In this document: one piece after another, positions 8,073 to 17,129 of the stretch | Layout of the letters: each line of letters opens with the position of its first letter | How positions within the stretch are numbered: position 1 is the first letter of the stretch | NCBI RefSeq assembly: GCF_025421775.1 | Contig: NZ_JAOEFX010000003.1 | Coordinates: 1-64,000 of the forward strand | Reading direction: 5' to 3' | Source of the DNA: Paenarthrobacter aurescens | Lineage (GTDB): Bacteria > Actinomycetota > Actinomycetes > Actinomycetales > Micrococcaceae | Length of the DNA stretch: 64,000 nucleotides | The notes under the pieces: generated by a model | The model's database searches: none | The model's input: only the letters and a program-made list of their open reading frames with translations | What the model was told of the DNA's origin: nothing | Program-made: the position numbers and the translations under genes

Positions 8073-9383
8073 GTGAAGGTACTCGTCATTGGCCCAGGCG
8101 GCCGCGAACACGCCATTGTCCGCTCTCTGCTTGAAGATCCCAACGTTTCCGAGGTCCACGCGGCCCCGGGCAACGCGGGCATCAGCAAACTCGTTCCCAC
8201 CCACGCGATCGACGGGAACAACCCGGAAGCCGTGTCCGCCCTCGCCACCAAGCTGGGCGTGGACCTGGTTGTGGTCGGACCCGAGGCGCCCCTGGCTGCC
8301 GGTGTGTCCGACGCCGTCCGTGAAGCCGGTATTCCGGTGTTCGGTCCCAGCAAGGAAGCAGCCCAGCTGGAGGCTTCCAAGGCATTCGCCAAGCAGATCA
8401 TGGCCGAGGCAAACGTACCCACAGCCATGGCCCGCGTTGCCACCAACGCCGAGGAAGCAGCCGATGCGCTGGACACTTTCGGCGCGCCCCATGTGGTTAA
8501 GGACGACGGCTTGGCCGCCGGCAAGGGCGTCGTGGTCACCAAGGACCGTGCCGAGGCCCTGGCACACGCTCAGGCGTGCTTCGACGCCGGTGGAACTGTT
8601 GTGATCGAGGAATTCCTCGATGGCCCCGAGGTTTCCCTGTTCGTCCTGTGCGACGGCCGCACCACCGTCCCGCTGTCCCCGGCGCAGGACTTCAAACGCA
8701 TCTTCGACAATGACGAAGGCCCCAACACCGGTGGCATGGGTGCGTACACCCCGCTCGAGTGGGCTCCCGAGGGTCTGGTCCAGGAAGTCATCGACCGCGT
8801 GGCCCAGCCCACCGTGGACGAGATGGCCCGCCGCGGCACGCCCTTCGTCGGCGTGCTCTACTGTGGCTTGGCCCTGACCTCGCGCGGCACCCGCGTCATT
8901 GAGTTCAACGTCCGCTTCGGCGACCCCGAGACGCAGGCTGTCCTGGCCCGCCTCAAGACCCCACTCGGTGCGCTGCTGCTGGCAGCCGCCAAGGGCGAAC
9001 TGGACACGGCGGAAGAGCTGCGCTGGTCCAAGGACACGGCCGTCGCCGTCGTCGTTGCCGCCGAGAACTACCCGGACGCACCCCGCACCGGTGATCGCAT
9101 CCGCGGCCTCAAGAAGGTTGACGAGCTGGACGGTGTTCACGTGGTCCACGCCGGCACCAAGCTGGACGACGAAGGCAAGGTGGTCTCCGCTGGTGGCCGC
9201 GTCCTCGCGGTGGTCGCGCTCGGTTCCGATCTGGTGGAGGCCCGCGAAAAGGCGTACGACGGCGTTGAGCTGGTTCAGCTTGAAGGCTCACAGTTCCGTA
9301 CAGACATCGGTGGCAAAGCGGCCCGAGGCGAAATCCGCGTGCCGTACACCGCAACCGGAACCATCCCGAAAGTGCAGGCCTGA
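8073..9383 (+). CDS. purD: Phosphoribosylamine--glycine ligase (GAR synthetase)
   Basis: PurD catalyses the second step of purine synthesis: ATP-dependent joining of glycine to 5-phosphoribosylamine. At 436 residues it is typical. The N-terminal VLVIGPGGREHA, the ATP-grasp region AKQIMAEANVPTA, the loop NTGGMGAY and the metal-binding FNVRFGDPETQ are all visible. GTG at 8073 is the start that places VKVLVIGPGGREHA at the very N terminus as in the family; the open frame upstream is not homologous. purC follows after two bases. Confidence 0.93.
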   Translation: MKVLVIGPGGREHAIVRSLLEDPNVSEVHAAPGNAGISKLVPTHAIDGNNPEAVSALATKLGVDLVVVGPEAPLAAGVSDAVREAGIPVFGPSKEAAQLEASKAFAKQIMAEANVPTAMARVATNAEEAADALDTFGAPHVVKDDGLAAGKGVVVTKDRAEALAHAQACFDAGGTVVIEEFLDGPEVSLFVLCDGRTTVPLSPAQDFKRIFDNDEGPNTGGMGAYTPLEWAPEGLVQEVIDRVAQPTVDEMARRGTPFVGVLYCGLALTSRGTRVIEFNVRFGDPETQAVLARLKTPLGALLLAAAKGELDTAEELRWSKDTAVAVVVAAENYPDAPRTGDRIRGLKKVDELDGVHVVHAGTKLDDEGKVVSAGGRVLAVVALGSDLVEAREKAYDGVELVQLEGSQFRTDIGGKAARGEIRVPYTATGTIPKVQA

Positions 9384-9385
9384 GC

Positions 9386-10324
9386 ATGACTGACGGGATC
9401 CCCACTGGCGGCTTCGAAACCGAAACGTTGGATCTCCCGGGCTGGACACACGTCTACTCCGGCAAAGTCCGCGACCTCTACGTCCCGGCCGATGAGGCCA
9501 TCACGGAGAAGATCGGCCAGGAATGCGTTCTGGTGGTCGCCAGCGACCGCATCAGCGCCTACGATCACGTCCTCAGCAGCGAAATCCCGGACAAGGGCCG
9601 CGTCCTCACACAGTTGAGCCTCTGGTGGTTCGACCAGTTGGACGTTGAGCACCACGTGCTGGCCTCCACTGTTGAGGGTGGCGTTCCTGCCGCCGTCGAG
9701 GGTCGGGCCATGATCTGCAAGAAGCTGGACATGTTCCCGGTGGAGTGCATCGCGCGCGGTTACCTCACCGGTTCCGGCCTGGCCGAATACAAGGAATCCC
9801 GCACGGTGTGCGACATCCCGCTGCCGGAGGGCCTGGTTGATGGCTCGCGCTTGGAGAAGGCACTCTTCACGCCCTCTGCCAAGGCAGAAGTGGGCGAGCA
9901 CGACGTCAACATCACCTATGACGACGTCGTAGCCATGGTGGGTGACGACATCGCAGCCCGCCTCAGCGAGCTGACCTTGAAGATCTACACCCGCGCCGAG
10001 GAGATCGCCCGTGAACGCGGCATCATCCTGGCCGACACCAAGGTGGAGTTCGGCATTGACGCTGCCACTGGCGTGATCACGTTGGGTGACGAAGTCCTCA
10101 CTCCGGACTCTTCACGTTTCTGGGACGCGTCCACGTACGCGCCGGGGAAGTCGCAGCCTTCGTATGACAAGCAGTACGTCCGTGACTGGCTGACCTCCGC
10201 AGAGTCTGGCTGGGACAAGTCCTCGGACACGCCACCGCCGGCTCTTCCCGCCGAGGTCGTAGAGCGCACCCGTGCGCGCTACGTCGAAGCGTACGAGAAA
10301 CTCACGGGCCGCACGTTCGCCTAA
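9386..10324 (+). CDS. purC: SAICAR synthase
   Basis: Phosphoribosylaminoimidazole-succinocarboxamide synthase of 312 residues, the longer form usual in actinobacteria. Visible signatures are YSGKVRDLY near the N terminus, SDRISAYD, the CIARGYLTGSG segment and DTKVEFG. It adds aspartate to CAIR in an ATP-dependent step of purine synthesis. The ATG is two bases after the purD stop, so the pair is translationally close. A strong hairpin terminator follows at 10333-10370. Confidence 0.93.
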   Translation: MTDGIPTGGFETETLDLPGWTHVYSGKVRDLYVPADEAITEKIGQECVLVVASDRISAYDHVLSSEIPDKGRVLTQLSLWWFDQLDVEHHVLASTVEGGVPAAVEGRAMICKKLDMFPVECIARGYLTGSGLAEYKESRTVCDIPLPEGLVDGSRLEKALFTPSAKAEVGEHDVNITYDDVVAMVGDDIAARLSELTLKIYTRAEEIARERGIILADTKVEFGIDAATGVITLGDEVLTPDSSRFWDASTYAPGKSQPSYDKQYVRDWLTSAESGWDKSSDTPPPALPAEVVERTRARYVEAYEKLTGRTFA

Positions 10325-10332
10325 GCGTTAAC

Positions 10333-10370
10333 GCAAACTGCCCTGGACCATCTGGTACGGGGCAGTTTTC
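10333..10370. terminator. Bidirectional intrinsic terminator between purC and the XRE-TPR gene
   Basis: The stem AAACTGCCC / GGGCAGTTT encloses a GC-containing loop. A T-run follows on the plus strand (TTTTC) and A-runs precede it, so it can serve both convergent genes. Confidence 0.8.
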
Positions 10371-10382
10371 GCATTAGGCTCG

Positions 10383-11648
10383 TTATGCCCCGGAGTGTTC
10401 CTTCGCGGCACGGCGTTCGGCCAGCCGGATCTCCAACACAGCATCCATGGCCTGCTGAACCCTGTCCGACGCTCCCGCTGCGCTGAAGTCGTGCTGGGCC
10501 TCTTCCAGGAACTGGAGCGCCTCAGCGGCTTCCCCAGCTGCTTTCAGCGACTTGCCCAGCAACAGCGAAACTTCACCGGCTGTGTGCCGGGCCAGGACCT
10601 TGCGGTCTGCATGGATTTCGCGGAGCTTCTCGACGGCGGCCGGAATGTCACCAGTCAGGTACAGCCAGCGGGCGCGAATGAAGGCGACTTCCAACTGGTC
10701 CGTTTTGTTTCCGCCCACGATGGACAGCGCCAGTTCTGCGCGCTCTATGGCGGACAGTGTTTCGGGCTCCACGATGCCCGAGGACAGCCGGACCGCTGCC
10801 GAGGCTTTGTTGAACCGGGCCCACAGTTCGATGTCGTTGGCGGGGGAGAGGAGCTTGGCTGCGCGCTCGTGGTGCTTGATGCCCTCCACGTAGTCGTGGC
10901 GCATGAAGGCAACGTTGCCAACTACCCAGGCGACTTCTCCAGCCAGTTGCGACATGGAGTGCTCGTCCATGTGCTCGATCATGGCCAGGCAATACTGCCA
11001 TGCTTCGTCCAGTTTGCCGCTTTCGGCAAGGGCACCGATCAGCGCGCGGTGGGCGCCAATGATCAACGTGGAACCCTTGGGTAGCTGCTCGCTCAGCTTC
11101 ACTGCCTTAGTGGCATGTTCGACGGCGGTGGCCAGCTGGCCTTGCCCGTGACACACGGCGGCAAGCATCTGCCAGGCGCGCACTCCCAGCCCGGCGGATT
11201 CCGTGGCCATGGGGTGTTCCAGGAGGTGCTCAACAATTTGCTGGCATTCCTTCAGCTGGCCTTGCTTCATCATGCACTCGGCCTGCATGTACGTCATGTT
11301 CCACCAGGCGCTGTTGTTCTTGGCCTCAAGAGCAATCTGGGCTGCAGTGGCTGCGTGGCTGGCGGCCAGTTGGTAGTCGCGAAGATCCCATGCTTGCCGG
11401 GCGTACAGGCCGGCGAGGACGTATTCGGCGTCGCTCACGGAGACGGGCTGGCTCCACGCTTCCAAGGCTTTCGGTGCGAGTTCAAGCCGGCGGGCCAGCT
11501 CTTCGATGACCTCGGCCGTAGGCTCACGCCGGCCGGTCTCAAGCAGCGAGATGTAGCTGGGAGAGTACAGGTTCTTGCCCAGCTCTGCCTGCGTTAACCC
11601 ACGTTCGAGCCGTTCGGCACGTAGCTTCTCGCCGAATCCGTTTCCCAC
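10383..11648 (-). CDS. XRE-family HTH regulator with TPR C-terminal domain (RRNPP-like)
   Basis: A 421-residue cytoplasmic regulator. The GTG at 11648 is chosen because AGGAGGGG lies five bases upstream; the longer frame adds non-homologous residues. Residues about 8-60 are a Cro/C1-type helix-turn-helix (GLTQAELGKN, SYISLLETGRREP). The rest, about 75-410, is helical with TPR-like spacing of small and aromatic residues, as in the Rgg/PlcR/NprR/Rap (RRNPP) proteins that bind short imported peptides. It is transcribed divergently from a small secreted precursor with a duplicated peptide, 126 bp away, the arrangement expected for a receptor and its pheromone. Peptide binding and autoregulation are inferred from structure type and context only. 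Confidence 0.75.
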   Translation of the reverse strand: MGNGFGEKLRAERLERGLTQAELGKNLYSPSYISLLETGRREPTAEVIEELARRLELAPKALEAWSQPVSVSDAEYVLAGLYARQAWDLRDYQLAASHAATAAQIALEAKNNSAWWNMTYMQAECMMKQGQLKECQQIVEHLLEHPMATESAGLGVRAWQMLAAVCHGQGQLATAVEHATKAVKLSEQLPKGSTLIIGAHRALIGALAESGKLDEAWQYCLAMIEHMDEHSMSQLAGEVAWVVGNVAFMRHDYVEGIKHHERAAKLLSPANDIELWARFNKASAAVRLSSGIVEPETLSAIERAELALSIVGGNKTDQLEVAFIRARWLYLTGDIPAAVEKLREIHADRKVLARHTAGEVSLLLGKSLKAAGEAAEALQFLEEAQHDFSAAGASDRVQQAMDAVLEIRLAERRAAKEHSGA

Positions 11649-11671
11649 GGGTCCCCTCCTACAGGTGTCTT

Positions 11672-11723
11672 TTGACCAAAACCTTGACAGTCTCTGTGGA
11701 AAACATTTTACAATGTATGTCAA
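11672..11723. promoter_or_regulatory. Divergent control region of the regulator-peptide pair
   Basis: A direct repeat TTGAC(C/A) occurs at 11672 and 11684, 12 bp apart. TTGACA at 11684-11689 and TACAAT at 11709-11714 form a plus-strand promoter for the peptide gene with an unusually long 19-bp spacer. TTGACA is mirrored by TGTCAA at 11718-11723, and ACATT-N4-AATGT (11703-11716) overlaps the -10 box. The long spacer and overlapping symmetric elements suggest that a bound regulator adjusts transcription. Confidence 0.5.
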
Positions 11724-11774
11724 CAGGGACCACGCAATTTCCATAACGAATCCGACTCGCATTGGGGAAATACC

Positions 11775-12011
11775 ATGTTCAAGAAAATCATCGCTTCAGT
11801 GGCCGTGGCGGGCGCACTGACGCTGGCGGTTGCGGCTCCCGCAGTCGTGTCTGCAGCTCCTGCTGCAGACTCAAGCACCGTGAGTGCCATTGGCAACTGG
11901 CCCGATCCTATGCGCATCGCTGCGCCGACGAAGTCCACGGCCTCAACGCCGACGACGTCCGAGCCGACGTTCACCACGATGTCCATCGGCAACTGGCCGG
12001 ATCCTATGTAA
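11775..12011 (+). CDS. Secreted propeptide with two copies of IGNWPDPM (putative signalling peptide)
   Basis: A 78-residue precursor. Residues 1-27 are a classical Sec signal peptide: MFKK, a hydrophobic core and a cleavage-type VVSA-AP. The remainder is Ser/Thr/Pro-rich and contains IGNWPDPM at residues 39-46 and again at 71-78, the second ending exactly at the C terminus. Both base differences between the two octapeptide-coding stretches are synonymous (ATT/ATC for Ile, CCC/CCG for Pro), so the peptide sequence appears to be under selection. GGGGA precedes the ATG by six bases. The divergent neighbour is an XRE-TPR regulator. The most economical reading is a pre-propeptide whose C-terminal or repeated peptide is released outside and sensed after import. 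No protease or importer is encoded nearby. Confidence 0.75.
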   Translation: MFKKIIASVAVAGALTLAVAAPAVVSAAPAADSSTVSAIGNWPDPMRIAAPTKSTASTPTTSEPTFTTMSIGNWPDPM

Positions 12012-12031
12012 ATCAACAGAAGTAAATCGAA

Positions 12032-12070
12032 GCCCCGGAGCGTGACGAGCGATGCTCCGGGGTTTTCTTT
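12032..12070 (+). terminator. Intrinsic terminator of the peptide gene
   Basis: A perfect nine-pair stem, CCCCGGAGC / GCTCCGGGG (12033-12041 and 12054-12062), is followed at once by TTTTCTTT. It begins about 20 bases after the peptide stop codon. Confidence 0.9.
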
Positions 12071-12186
12071 GCCCTTTTGGAGGTGCGCGGGCGACGCTCA
12101 ATTCGCCCGGGACTCAGAAACGGAGCAGTGACACCCGGATGCGCGTGTCGTTCGTGGGGATGCGTGTCGCGGATGAATGAGACAAC

Positions 12187-12216
12187 AAAAATGGCGCCGA
12201 TTTCTCGACGCCATTT
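12187..12216 (-). terminator. Terminator of tRNA-Pro
   Basis: On the minus strand AAATGGCG and CGCCATTT form a stem followed by a T-run (TTTTTGTTG), beginning eight bases past the tRNA 3' end. Confidence 0.75.
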
Positions 12217-12223
12217 CCGTTTT

Positions 12224-12300
<77 letters not shown>

Positions 12301-12398
12301 ATCCGCTGCGAAAGCAACTGTTCAAGAATAGCCGAAACGTCCCGTGATGCGAAATCGAGGAGCCGGTGTGCCTCGTCACAGCCGCAAGGCAGCGAAAG

Positions 12399-14231
12399 CT
12401 ACACCAGCGAGTCCCGCCAGGCCCCGTGCAACTGGGCGAACCGTCCGCCTCCGCTGATCAATTCGGCCGGCGTCCCGTCTTCCACGATGCGTCCATCGTG
12501 GACCACCAGAACCCTATCCGCTGTCTCCACCGTGGAGAGGCGGTGGGCGATGATGATTGCCGTCCGGGCCCCTCTGCCACCGGCAACTCCCTCCAGCAAG
12601 TTGGACAGTCCCTGCTGAACCATGCGCTCGGAAGGAATGTCCAAAGAGGACGTTGCTTCGTCCAGGATCAGCACAGCCGGCGCGGCCAGGAAGGCCCGGG
12701 CGAAGCCGATGAGCTGGCGCTGACCCGAGGACACGCGCCCGCCGCGCTTGTTGACGTCCGTGTCGTAACCCTCGGGCAGGCTGGTGATGAACTCGTGTGC
12801 TCCCACAGCGGCCGCAGCAGCCTCGATTTCCGCCCGCGACGCCTCAGGCCGGCCCAACGCGATGTTGTCCGCCACAGAGCCACTAAAGAGGAATGCTTCC
12901 TGGGTCACCATCACCACAGCGCGGCGCAGGTCTGTGGTGGACAAGTCCCTGAGGTCGATGCCGTCCAAAGTGATCGCCCCGGACGTGACGTCATAGAAGC
13001 GTGCCACGAGCTTGGCCAGCGTCGATTTGCCGGCGCCGGTTTGGCCCACCAGGGCAACGGTCTGCCCGGCCGGGATATGCAGGTCCATCGTGGGAACCAC
13101 TACCTGGCCGTCGCCGTAACCGAACTCCACAGACTGGAAGTCGATCTCGCCCCGCGAGCTCTTCAGTGGCACCGGGGTCTTCGGCGGGCGGACCGTGGGA
13201 ACTTCCTCAAGGAGGCCCGACACCTTTTCCAATGCTGCCTGCGCGCTTTGGAACGAGTTGTAGAACATCGCCATCTGGTCCACTGGCTGGAAGAAGCGCT
13301 TGGTCGACAGGATCAGGGCCAGCAGGACGCCGACGGCTAGGTCGCCGCTGAGCACACGGAAGCCACCAAACAGCAGGACCACGGCTACGCAGACATTCCC
13401 GATCAGCACCAGGCCCGGCTGGAAGATGCCGTTCAGGTTGATGGAGCGGACGGTGTTCTTGCGGTAGTCCTCGGCCAGCTCGCCGTAACGGTCAGCGTTC
13501 TCGGGTTCCTTACGGAAAGCCTTCACCGCGCGGATACCGGTCATGGTTTCTACGAAGTGCACGATCAACCGGGCTGAAACCACGCGGGATTCCCGGAACG
13601 CGATCTGCGAGTGTTTCTGGTACCAACGGGCCAGGAAGAACATGGGGACACCGGCAGCCAGCATGATCAGGCCGCTGCGCCAATCCAGCGCGAACACCGT
13701 GACGGCCGTGAAGAGCATGAACAGCATGCCGGACGCCAAGGAGCTGACGCCGGAATCCAGGAGTTCGCGGAGCGCTTCAAGGTCCGAGGTCTGCCGGGCA
13801 ATGATCCGCCCGGAGGTGTACTTCTCATGGAATTCCAGGCTCAGCCGCTGGGTGTGCCGGAAAACGCGCAGCCGGAGATCCAGGAGCATGGCCTGGCTCA
13901 GGCGGGCCGTGGACGTCACATACAGTGCTGTCATTCCCGCCGTGGCGATGGCAGCCGCCAGATACAGGGCACCCGCCAGCACCAGAGGGCCGTTGTCGCC
14001 TGCCTGCAGCGCGGGAAGGGCGTTGTCGATCCCGAAGGCGATCAGCGCCGGCCCGGCAACCCGGGTGAGCTGAGAGACCACCACCATCACGATCGTCAAC
14101 CAGAAACGCAACCGCACCGGGCGGATGAGCGAGGCAAGCAAGGTGAGCGACCGGCGTCGTACTGCTTTGCTGTCTGCTTTGGTGAGGAGTGTGTTGTCCT
14201 CGTTGGCGGTTCCAAACGTTGCGGCACTCAC
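12399..14231 (-). CDS. ABC exporter half-transporter, subunit with catalytic Walker B
   Basis: A 610-residue fused permease-ATPase of the MsbA/LmrA type: about six membrane segments in the first 330 residues, then one nucleotide-binding domain. Walker A is GQTGAGKST, the Q-loop VTQEAFLF, the Walker [12 protein letters not shown] with catalytic Glu, and the switch His is in IIAHRLST. The signature is VSSGQRQ rather than LSGGQ. Its ATG overlaps the stop of the partner gene (ATGA), and the partner has the complementary defect, so the two should form a heterodimer with one active and one degenerate ATP site. The substrate (lipid, drug or peptide) cannot be read from sequence. Confidence 0.88.
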   Translation of the reverse strand: MSAATFGTANEDNTLLTKADSKAVRRRSLTLLASLIRPVRLRFWLTIVMVVVSQLTRVAGPALIAFGIDNALPALQAGDNGPLVLAGALYLAAAIATAGMTALYVTSTARLSQAMLLDLRLRVFRHTQRLSLEFHEKYTSGRIIARQTSDLEALRELLDSGVSSLASGMLFMLFTAVTVFALDWRSGLIMLAAGVPMFFLARWYQKHSQIAFRESRVVSARLIVHFVETMTGIRAVKAFRKEPENADRYGELAEDYRKNTVRSINLNGIFQPGLVLIGNVCVAVVLLFGGFRVLSGDLAVGVLLALILSTKRFFQPVDQMAMFYNSFQSAQAALEKVSGLLEEVPTVRPPKTPVPLKSSRGEIDFQSVEFGYGDGQVVVPTMDLHIPAGQTVALVGQTGAGKSTLAKLVARFYDVTSGAITLDGIDLRDLSTTDLRRAVVMVTQEAFLFSGSVADNIALGRPEASRAEIEAAAAAVGAHEFITSLPEGYDTDVNKRGGRVSSGQRQLIGFARAFLAAPAVLILDEATSSLDIPSERMVQQGLSNLLEGVAGGRGARTAIIIAHRLSTVETADRVLVVHDGRIVEDGTPAELISGGGRFAQLHGAWRDSLV

Positions 14232-16027
14232 CGGCGGGCCTCCTCAGCTTCTTCGAGCTCGTCCAGTTCGGTGTCCAGGTCCTTCGGACCGGCATCCAGG
14301 CTGGCGATGACGTAGCGGTAATGGTCGTTTTCTGCCAACAGTTCCGTATGGGTCCCGACGGCGGTGATGGTGCCGTTTTCGAGCAACGCCACCCGGTCCG
14401 CCAAAGCCACAGTGGAAGGGCGGTGCGCGACGATCAGGGTGGTGGTCTCGCGCAGGACCTCGCGCAAACGCGCCTCAACACGTTCCTCGGTGTTCACGTC
14501 CAGGGCGGACAGGGGATCGTCCAGGACAAGGACCTTCGGCTTGGCCGCGATGGCGCGGGCAAGGGCGATGCGCTGGCGTTGGCCGCCGGACAGGCTCAGC
14601 CCCTCCTCGCCGATGAGCGTGTCCACGCCGTCCGGCAAGGAGTAGGCGAACTGGGCCTGCGCCACGTCCAATGCCTCGTCCAGGGCGGCATCACTGGGAT
14701 CCGGAGCGCCCAGGAGGACGTTGTCGCGTACTGAGCTGGAGAACAACGTGGTGTCCTCGAAAGCCACGGCGACGATCCTGCGAAGCTCGTCAATGTCGTA
14801 GTCGCGAACATCCACGCCGTCGATGGTCACGGCACCCTCGGTCACGTCGTACAGGCGGGGGACCAGTTGGAGCATGGCACTCTTGCCGCTGCCGGTGATA
14901 CCCACCAGGGCCATCGTCTCGCCGGGGCGGATATCCAGGGTGAGATCGTGCAGGAGCGAGCCACCGTCGTCGAACCCGAAACCCGCATGCTCAAAGCGCA
15001 AGGCACCCTTCACGGTTTCCGGAACCGTTGCCTGATCCGGCGAGGTGATGGTGTTCTCGGTGTCCATGACCTCGAAGTGGCGGTCCAGCGCGGTCTTCGC
15101 GGTCAGGGCCATCGCCAGCAGCATGCCCGAGAATTCCACCGGAGTGGCCACCACGGCGGCGGTTGCGAAGAAGGCCACCAGCGCGCCGATGCTCAGCTCC
15201 CCGCTGGCCGCGAGCATGATCCCCACTACCAAACCGACGCCCAACGCCAATTCCGGAAGCAGCGTGACCACCAAGGTGAAGCCGGCTTGCTGCTTGGCTT
15301 TCGCGATCTCGGTCTGGCGAAGTTCTTCAGCCTGGCCGTTGAAGTTCTCCAGTGCTTCGCGGCTCCGGCCGAAGGCCTTCAGGACGCGGATGCCGTGGAC
15401 GGATTCCTCCACGGTGGTGGCTAGATCGCCGGCCTGGTCCTGACTGAGGCGGGTAACCAGGCTGAAGCGGCGGCGGAAGCGGAAGGAATTGATCATGATC
15501 GGAACCGCCGCGCCCAGGAAGATCAGCGCCAGCTGCCAGCTCATGGAGAACATCACGCCGACGCCGATGATCACCGTCAGCGTGGTGACCACCAGCATGA
15601 TCGCGCCGAACGCCATCCAGCGGCGCAGGAAGCTCAGGTCCGTCATGGCGCGGGACAGCAGCTGGCCCGAACCCCAGCGGTCGTGGAACGCCACTGTGAG
15701 CTGCTGCAGGTGGCCGTACAGGGTCACGCGCATCCGCGTCTCAACGGTGGTGGCGGGGTTGATGACGAACTGCCGACGCAACGCCACCAGCCCCGCTTCA
15801 GCAATACCCAACGCAAGGATCACGACGGCGGCGATCCAGACTGCGTCAGTGGAACCGCCGGGTTGCAAGGAGTTGTTGACGAGGACCCGCAGTACCTGCG
15901 GAATCGTCAGCGCCACGATGCTTGCCAGCAGGGCGCATATCAGGCCCATGAACAGGCGGGGGAGGATGGGCCGCACGTGAGGGTACAGGCGGCCGACGGA
16001 GGTGAAAAAAGACGTTTGCTTGGACAT
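14228..16027 (-). CDS. ABC exporter half-transporter, subunit with degenerate Walker B
   Basis: A 599-residue partner of the downstream exporter gene: membrane domain about residues 20-310, then the ATPase domain. Walker A is GITGSGKSA and the signature is canonical ([10 protein letters not shown]). The Walker B is [11 protein letters not shown] with Asp in place of the catalytic Glu, and the Q-loop Gln is replaced by Glu (VAFEDTTLF). Paired with the other subunit, its LSGGQ completes the active site while its own site is degenerate, the pattern of TmrAB-type heterodimers. First gene of the two-gene operon; translation coupled by a 4-nt overlap. Confidence 0.88.
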   Translation of the reverse strand: MSKQTSFFTSVGRLYPHVRPILPRLFMGLICALLASIVALTIPQVLRVLVNNSLQPGGSTDAVWIAAVVILALGIAEAGLVALRRQFVINPATTVETRMRVTLYGHLQQLTVAFHDRWGSGQLLSRAMTDLSFLRRWMAFGAIMLVVTTLTVIIGVGVMFSMSWQLALIFLGAAVPIMINSFRFRRRFSLVTRLSQDQAGDLATTVEESVHGIRVLKAFGRSREALENFNGQAEELRQTEIAKAKQQAGFTLVVTLLPELALGVGLVVGIMLAASGELSIGALVAFFATAAVVATPVEFSGMLLAMALTAKTALDRHFEVMDTENTITSPDQATVPETVKGALRFEHAGFGFDDGGSLLHDLTLDIRPGETMALVGITGSGKSAMLQLVPRLYDVTEGAVTIDGVDVRDYDIDELRRIVAVAFEDTTLFSSSVRDNVLLGAPDPSDAALDEALDVAQAQFAYSLPDGVDTLIGEEGLSLSGGQRQRIALARAIAAKPKVLVLDDPLSALDVNTEERVEARLREVLRETTTLIVAHRPSTVALADRVALLENGTITAVGTHTELLAENDHYRYVIASLDAGPKDLDTELDELEEAEEARR

Positions 16028-16179
16028 GCCCGCTTCTCAACAGCTGGATCTTCAGATGGTGCGGAGGTAGTTTCCCGTAGCAACTACCCTATGCCATGGC
16101 GTGATTCGTTTCACAGGACTACGCAACGTAGGTGAAATGTTTGACCCAGTTATTGAGGATCGTAATGATCCGTCGGACT

Positions 16180-17127
16180 CTAGCTGCGTGCCGTGAGGGT
16201 CAGCAGCACGGCTTCCGGGCGGCAGGCGATCCGGACCGGTGCGAACCGCGAGGTACCGATGCCGCCCGAGACGTTCACCGGCGTCGTGAAGCTATCGCTT
16301 TCCCAGTTGTGGAGGCCTTTGGCGCGCCACGTAGGGAGGTCACAGTTGGAGACGAGGGCGCCATAGCCGGGGATGCAGATCTGGCCGCCGTGGGTGTGCC
16401 CGGCAAAGATCACGTCAGCTCCGGCTTCGGTGAAGTGGTCCAGCACGCGCTGGTACGGAGCGTGGATGACACCGACTTTGAGGTGCGGGCGGGCGTCCTG
16501 GTTCACGGTGCCGCGGGGCCAACCGGCGTACCGCTCGCGCTTGAGGTGGGGGTCGTCGACTCCGGAGAAATCGAAGCGGAGTCCATTAAGGACCACCGAC
16601 TGGGCGCGGTTGGTGAGATCGATCCAACCGCCCATGCCGAAGGCTGACCGGAGCCTGGGCCAGTCGAGCTTGATGGGTTCGGTCTTGAGCTTTGAGGGCC
16701 CGCGGAAGTAGCCCGCGGGGTTTTTGATTCTTGGCGCGTAGTAGTCATTGGACCCTGGCACGAAGACGCCAGGGAACTCCAACAAGGGACGCAGCGCCTG
16801 GATTAGGGGGTCGACGGCCTTCGCGTGGCTGAGGTTATCGCCAGTGTTGACCACAAGATCGGGCTTCAGCTCAGCCAAGGACTGAAGCCACTGGGCCTTC
16901 TTGTCCTGGCCAGGGATGAAGTGGATGTCGCTCAGGTGCAGAACGCGAAACGGCGCCGATCCCTCAGGGAGGATCGGCAGGGTTTCCTGGCGGACCTCGA
17001 ACTGGTCCTTCTCCCACCAGCCATAGGCAGCCGCTGCTGCGCCGGCTGTTGCACCGAGGGCTGTAGTGACGGCGAAACCGCGCCCGACGGTGCGGACGCG
17101 GTTTGCCAGTGAATCACGGAAGGACAC
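16180..17127 (-). CDS. Metallophosphoesterase, membrane-anchored
   Basis: A 315-residue calcineurin-like phosphoesterase. An N-terminal hydrophobic, Ala-rich segment near residues 19-36 probably anchors it, with the enzyme outside. Metal-binding motifs are in order: HLSDIHF, NTGDN, GSNDYY, and GHTHGGQ. It follows the penicillin-binding protein gene after two bases on the same strand; in mycobacteria the homologue is likewise next to ponA2. The substrate (phospholipid, nucleotide or cell-wall phosphoester) is unknown. Confidence 0.85.
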   Translation of the reverse strand: MSFRDSLANRVRTVGRGFAVTTALGATAGAAAAAYGWWEKDQFEVRQETLPILPEGSAPFRVLHLSDIHFIPGQDKKAQWLQSLAELKPDLVVNTGDNLSHAKAVDPLIQALRPLLEFPGVFVPGSNDYYAPRIKNPAGYFRGPSKLKTEPIKLDWPRLRSAFGMGGWIDLTNRAQSVVLNGLRFDFSGVDDPHLKRERYAGWPRGTVNQDARPHLKVGVIHAPYQRVLDHFTEAGADVIFAGHTHGGQICIPGYGALVSNCDLPTWRAKGLHNWESDSFTTPVNVSGGIGTSRFAPVRIACRPEAVLLTLTARS

Positions 17128-17129
17128 AC

